From NCBI GenBank assembly GCA_938015295.1, contig CALLQB010000091.1:1-37244 (forward strand): a DNA stretch of 37,244 nt, in the 5' to 3' direction. How positions within the stretch are numbered: position 1 is the first letter of the stretch; each line of letters starts with the position of its first letter. The DNA comes from an uncultured Acidimicrobiales bacterium (GTDB taxonomy: Bacteria > Actinomycetota > Acidimicrobiia > Acidimicrobiales > SHLQ01). Of the stretch, positions 1 to 8,545 are shown one piece after another. A program made the position numbers and the translations under genes. Below the pieces are notes generated by a model. The model made no database searches, was not told where the DNA came from, and saw only the letters and a program-made list of their open reading frames with translations.

Positions 1-153
1 TGGGCAGCGGTACGCGGCTCGTTGCAGCCCGGGTCGCAACCATGGAAATGGACGCTTGCGGTAAGTGCGGTGTTCGCCCTGGTGGCCGTTGTGGCAACGG
101 TGATTCGGGTGCCCAGAGTCGACCGCCCGCAACAAGAAAAAGGCGCTCGCTAA
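1..153 (+). CDS. C-terminal end of a membrane protein (partial)
   Basis: An open frame enters from the left edge and stops at 151-153. The visible 50 residues hold one hydrophobic segment (about residues 20-40, rich in A, V, L) followed by a short charged tail with [13 protein letters not shown] at the end. This looks like the last transmembrane helix and cytoplasmic tail of a larger membrane protein. The family cannot be named from this fragment. Its stop lies 35 nt before the start chosen for the phosphofructokinase, which supports the downstream start of that gene. Confidence 0.5.
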   Translation, partial: WAAVRGSLQPGSQPWKWTLAVSAVFALVAVVATVIRVPRVDRPQQEKGAR

Positions 154-188
154 GCGAGACGTCGTTGGGCTCGGATAAATTCCGTCCT

Positions 189-1337
189 ATGAAAATCGGA
201 ATTCTCACAGGCGGCGGCGACGTACCCGGACTCAACCCGTGCATTAAGGCAGCGGTGACCCGGGTCGCCGATGCCGGTGGCGAGATGGTCGGCATCCGTC
301 GAGGTTGGGGCGGCCTGGTCGCCATCAACCCCGATGACCCTGCAAGCCTCGAAGCCAACACCATGCGGCTCGACAAGCATGTGGTTCGCAAAATCGACCG
401 CACCGGCGGAACGTTTCTGCACACCTCACGGACCAACCCCGGGAAGGTAGCCGGCAGCGACCTGCCAGATTTCCTTCGCGGACAGTTTGAAGGTGACGGG
501 CCCCACGATCTCACCGGTCATGTCAAGAAGGTCCTCGAAGCGCTCGAGATCGATGCACTGTTGCCCATCGGTGGTGATGACACTCTTAGCTACGGCCTGC
601 GAATGCACGAAGAGGGCGTACCGGTCATCGCTATTCCAAAGACGATGGACAACGACGTGCACGGCACCGACTACTGCATCGGGTTCTCCACGGCGGTCAC
701 CCGAGGCGTCGAGTTCATCCATAACCTGCGTACTAGCACCGGATCACACGAGCGAATCGCCGTCGTCGAACTGTTCGGTCGGTACTCGGGCGAAACGTCG
801 CTCATTACGGCCTACCTGGCAGGCGTCGACCGGGCGCTGATCTCCGAGGTTCCCTTCGACATCGACCGGCTCGCCGAAATGGTCACCAAGGACAAAGCCG
901 ACAACCCGTCGAATTACGCCATGATCACCATGTCAGAGGGCGCAACCATCGCCGGCGGCGAACTCCACCTCACCGGCGAAGCCGACCCCTACGGTCACCG
1001 CAAGCTTGGTGGCATCGGCAAAACCACCGGCGAACTACTCAAGGAGCGCACCGGCGAAGGAATCGTGCTGCAGGAAGTGGCATACCTCATGCGATCCGGG
1101 CGGCCTGACAGCCTCGACTTGATGGTGGCTACCAACTACGCAGTTATGGCTGCCGATCTTGCGCTCGAGGGAGTTTCGGGACGCATGGTTGCCCTGCGGT
1201 CGGGCTCCTACACCAACGTCCCGGTTTCGGTAACCGGCGAGGGTGAGAAGCGGGTCGACATCGACGAGCTGTACGACGAGATGGAGTACCGGCCTAAGGT
1301 GCGCGACGTCGGCGGCAAGCCGATGTTCCTCTACTGA
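189..1337 (+). CDS. pfp: Pyrophosphate-dependent 6-phosphofructokinase
   Basis: Phosphorylates fructose 6-phosphate to the 1,6-bisphosphate in glycolysis; the PPi form is reversible. The 382-residue protein begins [17 protein letters not shown], the N-terminal nucleotide/PPi loop of the family. Two diagnostic positions point to PPi rather than ATP as phosphoryl donor: GGDD (D131, where ATP enzymes carry Gly) and PKTMDND (K151, where ATP enzymes have Gly). Their 20-residue spacing matches that of the G104/G124 pair of the E. coli enzyme. The frame is open upstream to 42, but that extension lies inside the preceding gene's tail and is not PFK-like, so the ATG at 189 is preferred. The gene is convergent with the SDR gene, only 3 nt apart. 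Confidence 0.93.
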   Translation: MKIGILTGGGDVPGLNPCIKAAVTRVADAGGEMVGIRRGWGGLVAINPDDPASLEANTMRLDKHVVRKIDRTGGTFLHTSRTNPGKVAGSDLPDFLRGQFEGDGPHDLTGHVKKVLEALEIDALLPIGGDDTLSYGLRMHEEGVPVIAIPKTMDNDVHGTDYCIGFSTAVTRGVEFIHNLRTSTGSHERIAVVELFGRYSGETSLITAYLAGVDRALISEVPFDIDRLAEMVTKDKADNPSNYAMITMSEGATIAGGELHLTGEADPYGHRKLGGIGKTTGELLKERTGEGIVLQEVAYLMRSGRPDSLDLMVATNYAVMAADLALEGVSGRMVALRSGSYTNVPVSVTGEGEKRVDIDELYDEMEYRPKVRDVGGKPMFLY

Positions 1338-1340
1338 CAG

Positions 1341-2045
1341 CTACCAGGGGTGGTCGGTGCCATCGATCTTGACGAAACGACCCGAGTCAGCTTGGGTGAT
1401 GCCGTTGAGTACTCCGACGATGCCTGCTGCTGACTCGTCGACACTGATCGCCGCCTTGGGGCCACCCATGTCCGACTGAACCCAACCCGGATGTATCGCC
1501 ACGTACGCAACGTCGGTATCGGCGGTGGCCGACATGACGGTCACCATATTCATCACCGACTTCGACGAGTTGTAACCAACGTCGAACGGCATCTGTGCGC
1601 CCACAATCATCGACCCGAGTTGCGACGAGATGTTGAGCACGACGGGGCCGGTGCCTTTGCCAAGTAGTGGGCGAACGGCTTGTGTGACGAGCATTGGTCC
1701 GACCGCATTCACTTCGATCTGACGCAGCACAACATCCTTCGTGGTTTGCAGCGGGCCTTGAGCGCGACGGTCAACACCAAGGTCGACCGAGGTCATGCCC
1801 GCATTGTTTACCAACGTGTCAATCGACTCGACTGCGCTGTGCAGCTCGGCGCCGAAGGCTTCGATCGAGCTGGTGTCGCCAATATCGAGCTTCAGTACAC
1901 CTGCAGCACCCGCATCCTTGAGCTCGGTGGCGCCATCAGGATTGCGGGCGGTGCCCCAAACCTCGTGCCCTTCAGCGATCAGTTTTTTGGCGATACCTAG
2001 CCCAATTCCTCGGCCAGCTCCGGTCACAACAATGCGTCGACTCAT
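1341..2045 (-). CDS. SDR family oxidoreductase
   Basis: A 234-residue classical short-chain dehydrogenase/reductase, a cytoplasmic NAD(P)(H)-dependent oxidoreductase. It shows the Rossmann motif TGAGRGIG (8-15), NNAG (80-83), the catalytic Ser at 140-141 and the Tyr/Lys pair in YNSSK (Y158, K162). R34 after the second strand (GTARN) is compatible with NADP preference. The C-terminus (GRFVKIDGTDHPW) resembles the small carbonyl-reductase/CsgA-like SDRs. The substrate is not predictable. It is divergent from the thioesterase gene across 143 bp. Confidence 0.9.
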   Translation of the reverse strand: MSRRIVVTGAGRGIGLGIAKKLIAEGHEVWGTARNPDGATELKDAGAAGVLKLDIGDTSSIEAFGAELHSAVESIDTLVNNAGMTSVDLGVDRRAQGPLQTTKDVVLRQIEVNAVGPMLVTQAVRPLLGKGTGPVVLNISSQLGSMIVGAQMPFDVGYNSSKSVMNMVTVMSATADTDVAYVAIHPGWVQSDMGGPKAAISVDESAAGIVGVLNGITQADSGRFVKIDGTDHPW

Positions 2046-2070
2046 GCCAGCACGTTAGTGACCCCACACC

Positions 2071-2101
2071 GTCGCAACCAAAGAAGAATGGTCGCAACCA
2101 A
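2071..2101. repeat. Direct repeat in the SDR/thioesterase divergent promoter region
   Basis: GTCGCAACCAA occurs at 2071-2081 and again at 2091-2101, exactly 20 bp apart (about two helical turns), in the 143-bp spacer between two divergent genes. Such phased direct repeats can be binding sites for a regulator that meets one face of the helix. No regulator is encoded next to it, so the role is a guess. Confidence 0.35.
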
Positions 2102-2188
2102 CAGAGAAGGTGGAAGAAGGACCCGCATTCGCTCCCCGTTGTTCTCTGGGTTTGGGGTGTCCCGCTCGTCTGCGGACAGAATTGCCCC

Positions 2189-2632
2189 ATGTACTACGAA
2201 CCCCAAGATGCCGACTTCGACGCACGCGTTCGAGCGAGCTTCGCTGAGCAGAACATGATGCACACCATGGGCATGTCGATCGGAGCGCTCGGGCCGGGAA
2301 CGATCGATGTCGTCTTTGACCACGACGAGCGATTTACCCAGCAACATGGATTTGCCCATGGCGGGTTCATCGCAACTGCGCTGGACACGGCATGTGGATT
2401 CGCGGCCCTCACCCTCATGATTCCCGAAGCCGCGGTGCTGACGGTCGAATACAAGATCAACTACCTTCGCCCAGCGTCGGGGGCCACGTACCGGGCATCG
2501 GCTCACGTCGTCAAGGCTGGCCGCACGCTTACCACTTGCGAGGCCACGGTCACTGCCGACGACAGCGACAAGCCGATCTCCACAATGACAGCCACATTGA
2601 TGACGCTCCTCGACACCGGTATCAAGGACTAA
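2189..2632 (+). CDS. PaaI-family hotdog thioesterase
   Basis: A 147-residue single-domain hotdog protein, the usual length for PaaI/YdiI-like acyl-CoA thioesterases, which hydrolyse aryl- or acyl-CoA to free acid and CoA as tetramers. The family signature is clear: H53-G54 and H57-G58-G59 followed by a helix with D66 (ALDTACG), then the long beta strands ending in TVTADD. The likely role is recycling CoA from dead-end thioesters. There is no pathway context, since its neighbours are an SDR (divergent) and an exonuclease. The ATG has no strong ribosome binding site, but the frame is not usefully open further upstream. Confidence 0.85.
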   Translation: MYYEPQDADFDARVRASFAEQNMMHTMGMSIGALGPGTIDVVFDHDERFTQQHGFAHGGFIATALDTACGFAALTLMIPEAAVLTVEYKINYLRPASGATYRASAHVVKAGRTLTTCEATVTADDSDKPISTMTATLMTLLDTGIKD

Positions 2633-2841
2633 GACCCAATGGGTGCAAGAGCTTTCATGAGCCCAACGAGATGCGGAGGCCGCAACCACAATGGAGTATG
2701 GGATACTGCAGGCGGCTGAGTTCCGGTGCAGGACTGCGCGACACAAGATCGGCTGATCCGGTGTCAGCGAAGTTGTGTCGGTGATTTTGTGTCAATTGGC
2801 TCTCGGCTTGAACAAAAACCGCTCTTCAGCTGGGGAACGCT

Positions 2842-3726
2842 ATGGATGTACACCTGATCGACGGCACCTACGAGCTGTTTCGCTACCACTTTGCTCTGCC
2901 AAGCCATCCTCGAGAGGCCGATGGGCTCGAGGTTGGAGCGGTTCGAGGTGTGCTCAACTCGATGCTGCAGCTGCTTGAGGAAGGCGCCACCCACGTCGGC
3001 ATTGCTACCGACCACGTCATTCCGTCGTTCCGCAACGCTTTGTATGACGACTACAAAGATGGCAGCGACATCGACCCCGAAATCGAAGGCCAGTTTCAGC
3101 CGCTCGAGGACGTGCTCGCAGCTGCTGGGTTCACCGTGTGGCCGATGATCGAGTTTGAAGCCGACGATGCGCTTGGCTCGGCCGCCATTCAGGCTGCCGC
3201 CGACCCTCGAGTCGACACGGCAATCATCTGCACCCCCGACAAAGACCTCGCCCAGTGTGTGTCCGACGAAGCTGGCATCATCCAGTACGACCGCCGTAAA
3301 CGTGTGCGCTACGACATGGCGGGTGTGGTCGAAAAGTTTGGCGTGTTGCCCGAGTCGATCCCCGACTACCTCGGCCTGGTGGGCGACACCGCCGATGGCT
3401 TCCCCGGACTCAAAGGCTGGGGCGCCAAATCTGCGTCGGTCATCCTTCACGAATACACCCACATCGAACACATCCCCGCCGACGTCAACGACTGGGCGGT
3501 CAAGGTGCGAGGCGCCGCAAAGCTTTCGGCCACCCTGCAGGACAACCTCGAAGACGCCGTGCTCTTTCGCACCATAGCCACCATCGCGAACGAGGCCGTC
3601 GAACTCGGCGACGTCGAAACGCTGCGGTGGACCGGGCCAGCCGGCAACGCCGAAGAGGTACTGACCCTCAACGACGCCGCCGGCCAACTCGACCGCATCA
3701 ACAAACTGGCCGCCACCAGAAAATAG
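2842..3726 (+). CDS. 5'-3' exonuclease / flap-endonuclease-like protein
   Basis: A 294-residue stand-alone PIN-like (FEN) nuclease, related to the N-terminal 5' nuclease of DNA polymerase I. Acidic metal-binding residues are in the expected order: D7 (LIDGTYE), D57, the pair D108-D109 in FEADDALG, and D133/D135 in TPDKDL. The helix-3-turn-helix DNA-binding motif with its acidic pair is GDTADGFPGLKGWGAKSA (181-198). The start is the ATG at 2842 with GGGGAA nearby. The last 105 nt of the gene are copied downstream (see repeats at 3620 and 4162). It probably acts on flaps in replication or repair; the exact substrate is unknown. Confidence 0.87.
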   Translation: MDVHLIDGTYELFRYHFALPSHPREADGLEVGAVRGVLNSMLQLLEEGATHVGIATDHVIPSFRNALYDDYKDGSDIDPEIEGQFQPLEDVLAAAGFTVWPMIEFEADDALGSAAIQAAADPRVDTAIICTPDKDLAQCVSDEAGIIQYDRRKRVRYDMAGVVEKFGVLPESIPDYLGLVGDTADGFPGLKGWGAKSASVILHEYTHIEHIPADVNDWAVKVRGAAKLSATLQDNLEDAVLFRTIATIANEAVELGDVETLRWTGPAGNAEEVLTLNDAAGQLDRINKLAATRK

Positions 3727-3734
3727 GGGCGTAG
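3620..3734. repeat. 115-bp direct repeat, copy 1 (3' end of exonuclease gene)
   Basis: This covers the last 105 nt of the exonuclease coding sequence (3620-3726 region including the stop) plus 8 nt beyond. It matches 4162-4276 at a constant offset of 542 bp with four mismatches by eye (3627, 3647, 3660, 3673). This is the copy that belongs to an intact gene. Confidence 0.9.
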
Positions 3735-3853
3735 GAGTCTGACAGCTACTCGGCCTCTGGGGTCTGTCGGTGTCCGTCGGTAGATTGCAAAGAACGCTTT
3801 GGCGACGGCGAACGTCGACCCTCTGATTGATGATTCGGGATCTGAGGTACACA

Positions 3854-4156
3854 ATGGCAGTAACAGAAGAGGAACGACTCTCGCTTCGGGCGAAGCTCAA
3901 CGAGGTGTTGGGCGAACGCGAGGCGGCGGTCTTGATGGAATCGGTTCCGCCAGTGCACTATGACCAACTTGCGACAAAGAACGACTTGCTTGCAACAGGG
4001 GATGACCTTCGGCGCCATTCCGACATGCTTCGGTCGGAGTTGAAGGGCGACATCGCTCGACTTGATGTCCGGATGGCCCAACAGCTTCGAGTGACAGTAC
4101 TGACGCATGTCGGGTCGATGATCGGTCTCGCAGCGTTTCTGTCAGCGTTCAACTAG
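3854..4156 (+). CDS. Small coiled-coil membrane-anchored protein
   Basis: A 100-residue protein of unknown function. It has a charged helical N-terminus (MAVTEEERLSLRAKLNEVLG), a central heptad-rich segment with the recurring pattern TKNDLLATGDDLRRHSDML, and a hydrophobic C-terminal stretch (about 82-98) that could be one transmembrane helix. This layout resembles DUF1640/CCDC90-like short bacterial proteins that form membrane-tethered coiled coils. The ATG at 3854 with GAGG six bases upstream is preferred over an in-frame ATG at 3827. The gene sits exactly between the two 115-bp direct repeats, so it may have arrived as a unit. Confidence 0.6.
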   Translation: MAVTEEERLSLRAKLNEVLGEREAAVLMESVPPVHYDQLATKNDLLATGDDLRRHSDMLRSELKGDIARLDVRMAQQLRVTVLTHVGSMIGLAAFLSAFN

Positions 4157-4161
4157 CCCCT

Positions 4162-4276
4162 CGCTGCGCTGGACCGGGCCAGCCGGCAGCGCCGAAGAGG
4201 TGCTGACCCTCAACAACGCCGCCGGCCAACTCGACCGCATCAACAAACTGGCCGCCACCAGAAAATAGGGGCGTAG
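4162..4276. repeat. 115-bp direct repeat, copy 2 (orphan copy of exonuclease 3' end)
   Basis: A near-identical copy of 3620-3734 (four differences in 115 bp) with no exonuclease body in front of it. It begins 5 nt after the stop of the small coiled-coil gene. Its right end runs into a hairpin (4267-4281) that copy 1 lacks, which suggests copy 2 holds the original downstream border of the exonuclease gene. Confidence 0.9.
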
Positions 4277-4281
4277 CCCCT
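4267..4281. terminator. Hairpin between convergent genes
   Basis: AGGGGC-GTA-GCCCCT is a perfect 6-bp stem with a 3-nt loop. It is followed by an alternative pairing CCCC-TAT-CGGG. It sits between the plus-strand exonuclease/coiled-coil unit and the minus-strand secreted-protein gene and could end transcription in both directions. No U-tract follows, so it is not a textbook intrinsic terminator. Confidence 0.45.
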
Positions 4282-4293
4282 ATCGGGGAGTGG

Positions 4294-4962
4294 TTAGCTG
4301 GCCGGTTCGAAGGTGAGGTCGTCGCTAAAGAACGTGGGCGGCTCTTCGGCTACTTCAACTTCGTAGTCGACGTAGGTTTCGAGATTCCACAGACCACCGT
4401 CAGCGTCGGCCACCACAGCCGATACCGAATTCTCGTACCTTCCGACCGGCTGGTGCTCGGTGTCGAAGTCGGTGATGTTCCATTCTTTGTTCTTGATGGT
4501 GCCGATGCCGACAGCAACCGGAGCCTGAATCGGAACTCCCTCGCCGAAGAAGGCGCCACACTTCTCGCCGATGAAGTCGAAGACATCGAGATCGGTCTTG
4601 TACACGTTGACCTCAACCTTGACACCCTTCTGTGGCGTCTTGAACGTCATCGTGCCATTGTCGGCACGCAGGAGAAGGCCCTTCCTCGCTGGCGGCCGCC
4701 GGTTGTTACACACGTCGTACATGTCGCCGTTCGCAATGACAGCCACGCCATCGCCAGCCCGTCCGTACACACGAGCCAGCGGAGCCTTCACCACGACCGT
4801 GCCGTTCTTCTTGGTCTTGATGGCCTTCATCCAGCTGGCCGGTTCGGGCGAGGCGTTCTGTGCGTCCGCCCCCGGTGCCAACGCCACGCTGCTCAACGCC
4901 AGGATTGCCGCCAAGAATGCCGCCATCATGAGTCGAGGGGTTTTCCGCCGATGCGATGTCAT
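4294..4962 (-). CDS. Secreted protein of unknown function
   Basis: A 222-residue exported protein. It starts MTSHRRKTPR, then has a hydrophobic core (LMMAAFLAAILALSSVALA) and a likely signal peptidase I site after ADA (residue 34). The start at 4962 has a strong GGAGAAA ribosome binding site; an in-frame extension to 5016 would put charged residues before the signal and is unlikely. The mature part is beta-rich, with two cysteines (in DVCNN and GEKCG) that could form a disulphide, and an acidic C-terminus. I do not recognise the family. It is transcribed in the same direction as the LysR gene upstream but separated by 114 bp. Confidence 0.72.
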   Translation of the reverse strand: MTSHRRKTPRLMMAAFLAAILALSSVALAPGADAQNASPEPASWMKAIKTKKNGTVVVKAPLARVYGRAGDGVAVIANGDMYDVCNNRRPPARKGLLLRADNGTMTFKTPQKGVKVEVNVYKTDLDVFDFIGEKCGAFFGEGVPIQAPVAVGIGTIKNKEWNITDFDTEHQPVGRYENSVSAVVADADGGLWNLETYVDYEVEVAEEPPTFFSDDLTFEPAS

Positions 4963-5076
4963 GTTTTCTCCAGTGTTTCCTCCGGGCATCCCACTGACCC
5001 CCGTGTATGAGGACATCGTTTGACCCCTGAGAAATCTGTCGCGCCGTTCGGCTAGACGATGCTTGTCAGTAGGAAA

Positions 5077-6000
5077 TCAGCCGTCGGCGAACGACGCCGA
5101 AGAAGCAAGAATTTCTGATTGCAGGCGCGTAAGTACCGCCCGATGCCGAGGGTCGGATCTCCCGGTTCGCCAACACAGGTGATGTCCACCGTTGCGGCGT
5201 TGCACGATCGGTCCGACCGCCACCAAAAGTCCCCGCTCGACCATGTCACTCAACAGATGCTGCCAACCAAGGGCAATACCGTTGCCGGCGAGCGCCTCCT
5301 GAATGACCGTCGGGTAGGCGTTGTAGACGAGCCGCGGCTTGGCCGGAACGATTGGCTCGTCGGCCTCGGCGAACCACTCCCGCCACGTCATGTTGGGCCG
5401 ACCAAGATCATCGATATGCAGCAACGTTTGGTCGGCAAGGTCAGCTGGGGTCGAATCGGGGCCAAGCCCGAGCTCGGCGGCCAGACTCGGCGCAGCAAAG
5501 GGTCGCACCGCTTCGCCGAACAACATGGTTGACTCCCAACCCGGCCAGCTCCCTGTGCCGGGCACAATGGCGAGATCCCAGTCGCTCGAGTCGAGCTCGC
5601 CGCTTCGTTCGAAGATGCGCAGACGGATTTCGGTTTGCGCGCTCGACTCCAGTTGATCGAGGAGTGGAACTACCCAGGTAGTGGCCATGGCCGGCTGTAC
5701 CGCAAACACGAAGGCGTCGGGTTGATCGTCGAGCTCGGCCAACGCCCGCTCGAGGCCCGAGAACGCCACCTCCACTGCTTCGGCAAGCAGCTTTCCGCTG
5801 CTGGTGAGAGTTAACGACCGCCCCGAACGTTCGAAGAGGTCAACGCCGAGTTCGCCGGCCAGCGCAGCCATATGGCGCGACACCGCAGGCTGACTTATCT
5901 CGAGGTCGCGAGCCGCCGAGGTGAAATCACCTGTAGACGCAACAGCATCGAACACGGCCAAGCGGTGCAGTTTGGGAAGCCGACGAATGAGGTTACGCAT
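5077..6000 (-). CDS. LysR-family transcriptional regulator
   Basis: A 307-residue LysR-type regulator of normal length. The N-terminal winged helix-turn-helix is typical (FDAVASTGDFTSAARDLEIS, then QPAVSRHMAALAGELGVDLF), close to the GcvA-like subgroup. The rest is a periplasmic-binding-like effector domain. The start at 6000 (MRNLIRRLPKLHRL) fits the family; the frame stays open far upstream only because it runs antisense to the next gene. It is divergent from the FAD/GcvT dehydrogenase gene and a palindromic LysR-type box lies in the spacer. It probably activates that operon in response to its substrate and represses itself. Confidence 0.9.
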   Translation of the reverse strand: MRNLIRRLPKLHRLAVFDAVASTGDFTSAARDLEISQPAVSRHMAALAGELGVDLFERSGRSLTLTSSGKLLAEAVEVAFSGLERALAELDDQPDAFVFAVQPAMATTWVVPLLDQLESSAQTEIRLRIFERSGELDSSDWDLAIVPGTGSWPGWESTMLFGEAVRPFAAPSLAAELGLGPDSTPADLADQTLLHIDDLGRPNMTWREWFAEADEPIVPAKPRLVYNAYPTVIQEALAGNGIALGWQHLLSDMVERGLLVAVGPIVQRRNGGHHLCWRTGRSDPRHRAVLTRLQSEILASSASFADG

Positions 6001-6032
6001 CGCGAAACAGTACCGACTCGGGCCGCACGACA

Positions 6033-6049
6033 CATAACAAATAGTTATG
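6033..6049. promoter_or_regulatory. Putative LysR operator in divergent promoter
   Basis: CATAAC-N5-GTTATG is a perfect 6-bp inverted repeat containing the T-N11-A pattern (T at 6035, A at 6047) typical of LysR-type regulators. It lies 33 bp from the LysR start and 57 bp from the dehydrogenase start, in an otherwise GC-rich 105-bp spacer. It is most likely the recognition site of the adjacent regulator. Confidence 0.6.
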
Positions 6050-6105
6050 GGTTGTGTGCGCGATTGGGCCTTGTGCGCAGACGTGAGGACGGCGAGGGTA
6101 TGAGC

Positions 6106-8538
6106 ATGGCAAGCCACACCTATGACAACTTTCCAACCCGCGCCCGAGTCGTCGTCATCGGCGGCGGCGTCGGCGGAGCGAGCACCTTCTACCATCTCAC
6201 CACCCACGGATGGGACGACGTGGTGCTCATCGAACGCGACGAATGGGCATCGGGAACCACCTGGCATTCGGCCGGCCAGGTCACGCAATTCGGCACTGTG
6301 CAGACGATGGTGGGGCTCAAGAAATACTCGTGCGAGCTCTACGCCCGTTTGGCCGCCGACCCCGATCGTCCCATCACCTACCGGAGCCACGACGGCGGAA
6401 TCCGTCTCGGCTACAGCCAGCAAGATCGCGACGGCTACTCGCACTTCGTTGGCATGGCGAAGGGGATGGGCGTCGACTTCGAGGTCATCGGGCCGAACGA
6501 AATGGCCGAAAGACATCCGCTGCTCGACATCACCGGTCTCACCTGCGGACTCTGGGACCCGGTCGACGGCGACATTGACCCCACCGGCCTGGTGGTGGGC
6601 TTGGTTCACGCCGGCCGAAACAACGGCGGGCAGGCCTACCGCTTCACCGACTGCGAAGGACTCACGCAAACCAACGACGGCTGGATCGTGCACACCAACC
6701 AAGGCGATATCGAATGCGAAAGCATCGTCAACGCCGGGGGCTACCGGGTGCACCAGGTGGGCAACTTCTACGGGCTCGAGTCGGCGGTGTCGTCGATGGA
6801 GCACCAGTTCTTCCTTACCGAAGAACTCCCCGAACTCCAAGAACTCGGACGCCGGGTACCGCTCCTGCGCGACCCGGGTGACGACTTCTACAGCCGGCAG
6901 GAACATCAAGGCCTGCTGGTTGGTATTTATGAACAAGGCTGCAAAACGTGGGGCCGCGACAACATCCCCGTCGACTTCGCCAACAAACTCGAACCACCCG
7001 ACCTCGACCGTCTCGAAGACAACATGATGCGGGTGTTCGACCGGTTGCCGGTGCTGCAGACCGCTGGCATCACCTCGGTGGTCAACGGGCCCATTACCTA
7101 TTCGGGCGACGGCGTGCCGCTGGTGGGCCGACTCCCCGGCCGCCGCAACGCCTACTGCATGCTTGGCCTGCGTGCCGGCGTTGGTGAAGGCGGCGGGCTC
7201 GGCAAAGTACTGGCCGAGATCATCGTCGACGGGCAGTCCGAATGGGACACCTGGGTGCTCGACCCCCGTCGCTTCACCGAATACGCAGATGAGGCGTACG
7301 CCTCGAAGAAGGCGATCGAGGAGTATCGGCGCGAGTTTGTGTTCGATCACCCTGACGAGCACCGACCAGCAGGCCGTGGCGCAAAAATCACCCCGCTAAC
7401 CGAGGTGCTCGCTGCAAGGGGCGCCGAGTTCGGCTCCATCAACGGCTGGGAACGCAGCCTGTACTTCCATCCCGCCGAGAACGACTTCGAACACCTGCCC
7501 TCGTTCCGGTTCTCCACCTACCACGACCAGATTGGCCGCGAGGTCGAGGCAGTGCGGTCGAACGTGGGCGTCGCCGAAATCAGTGGCTTTAGCAGGTTCC
7601 TTGTCGAGGGAGCAGCCGCCATCGAATGGTTCGACGGGCTGACCGCAGGCCGGATCCCCCTGGTCGGCCGAACCGCACTGGCCTACGTCAGCGACGAGCA
7701 AGGCCGGTTCCTGTCGGAGTTCACCATGACCCGGCTGTCCGACGACAGCTTCTGGCTACTCAGTGCGGCCTCTGCCGAGTGGCACGACCTCGACGTTCTC
7801 ACCGACGCCAATCCGCCGGCAAGCGTCACCATCACCAATCTCACCCACGACCACAACGCGCTCATGGTGGCCGGCCCCAACTCTCGCACCGTGCTGTCGG
7901 CTATCACCGACGCGCCTCTCGACAACGCGTCGTTCCCTTGGCTTGCCAGTCGGCCGATTCAGATCGCCGGGTTCGATATCGTGGCACTCCGCCTCGGCTT
8001 CACTGGCGAACTCGGTTGGGAACTCCATATGCCCATGGAGGCATCGGTGCCCGTCTACGAAGCGATACACGCTGCCGGCACCGAGGTCGGACTCATCGAC
8101 TTCGGACTGCTCGCGACCGAGTCGATGCGCCTCGAAAAGAACTACCGGGCGTGGAAGAGCGACCTACATACCGAGTTCACGGTGCTCGAAGCCGGGCTCG
8201 ACCGGTTCGTCAACATGGACAAGAACTTCCAAGGCCGCGACGCCATCGCCGCGCAACGCGATGCCGGACACCGGCGCCAGTTCGTGGCCATGGAGATCGA
8301 CAACGATATTGCCTCGGCGCACACCGGCGATCCGATTCTTTCAGGCGATCAACTGATTGGTGTCGTCACCAGCGCGGCCTATGGCCACCACCTCGGCATC
8401 AACATTGCCATGGGCTACGTCGAACCGGCCTATGCCGAACCCGGCACGCAACTCACCCTCGAGGTGATCGGCGAACGTTGCGCCGCTACGGTTCGCGCTG
8501 AGCCGATGTTCGACCCCGATCATCGCCGCCCCCGATAG
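6106..8538 (+). CDS. FAD-dependent dehydrogenase / GcvT fusion (dimethylglycine or sarcosine dehydrogenase-like)
   Basis: An 810-residue two-part enzyme. The N-terminal part (about 12-365) is a DAO-type flavin oxidase fold with the GxGxxG dinucleotide motif GGGVGG (19-24) and TTWHSAGQ, where H54 matches the histidine that binds FAD covalently in dimethylglycine dehydrogenase. A linker domain (about 370-425) leads to an aminomethyltransferase (GcvT) domain (about 430-690, with RLEKNYRAW) and a GcvT C-terminal barrel. Family members oxidise N-methyl amines and pass the methyl group to tetrahydrofolate. The true substrate is unknown. The ATG at 6106 has GAGGG seven bases upstream; an ATG at 6100 is an alternative. 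It forms an operon with the next gene, 7 nt away. Confidence 0.88.
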   Translation: MASHTYDNFPTRARVVVIGGGVGGASTFYHLTTHGWDDVVLIERDEWASGTTWHSAGQVTQFGTVQTMVGLKKYSCELYARLAADPDRPITYRSHDGGIRLGYSQQDRDGYSHFVGMAKGMGVDFEVIGPNEMAERHPLLDITGLTCGLWDPVDGDIDPTGLVVGLVHAGRNNGGQAYRFTDCEGLTQTNDGWIVHTNQGDIECESIVNAGGYRVHQVGNFYGLESAVSSMEHQFFLTEELPELQELGRRVPLLRDPGDDFYSRQEHQGLLVGIYEQGCKTWGRDNIPVDFANKLEPPDLDRLEDNMMRVFDRLPVLQTAGITSVVNGPITYSGDGVPLVGRLPGRRNAYCMLGLRAGVGEGGGLGKVLAEIIVDGQSEWDTWVLDPRRFTEYADEAYASKKAIEEYRREFVFDHPDEHRPAGRGAKITPLTEVLAARGAEFGSINGWERSLYFHPAENDFEHLPSFRFSTYHDQIGREVEAVRSNVGVAEISGFSRFLVEGAAAIEWFDGLTAGRIPLVGRTALAYVSDEQGRFLSEFTMTRLSDDSFWLLSAASAEWHDLDVLTDANPPASVTITNLTHDHNALMVAGPNSRTVLSAITDAPLDNASFPWLASRPIQIAGFDIVALRLGFTGELGWELHMPMEASVPVYEAIHAAGTEVGLIDFGLLATESMRLEKNYRAWKSDLHTEFTVLEAGLDRFVNMDKNFQGRDAIAAQRDAGHRRQFVAMEIDNDIASAHTGDPILSGDQLIGVVTSAAYGHHLGINIAMGYVEPAYAEPGTQLTLEVIGERCAATVRAEPMFDPDHRRPR

Positions 8539-8545
8539 GACCACC

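Noticed and set aside
42..188. N-terminal extension of the phosphofructokinase
   Set aside because: This stretch overlaps the tail of the preceding membrane protein in another frame and does not resemble the PFK family; the family start is at 189.
2042..2746. Open frame of 234 codons on the minus strand over the thioesterase gene
   Set aside because: It is antisense to a gene with clear hotdog motifs and has no domain of its own.
2764..3900. Open frame of 378 codons on the minus strand
   Set aside because: It covers the exonuclease gene in antisense and shows no recognisable domain.
6001..7362. Long upstream open frame continuing the LysR gene on the minus strand
   Set aside because: It is antisense to the well-supported FAD/GcvT gene; family-like sequence begins only at MRNLIRRLPK at 6000.
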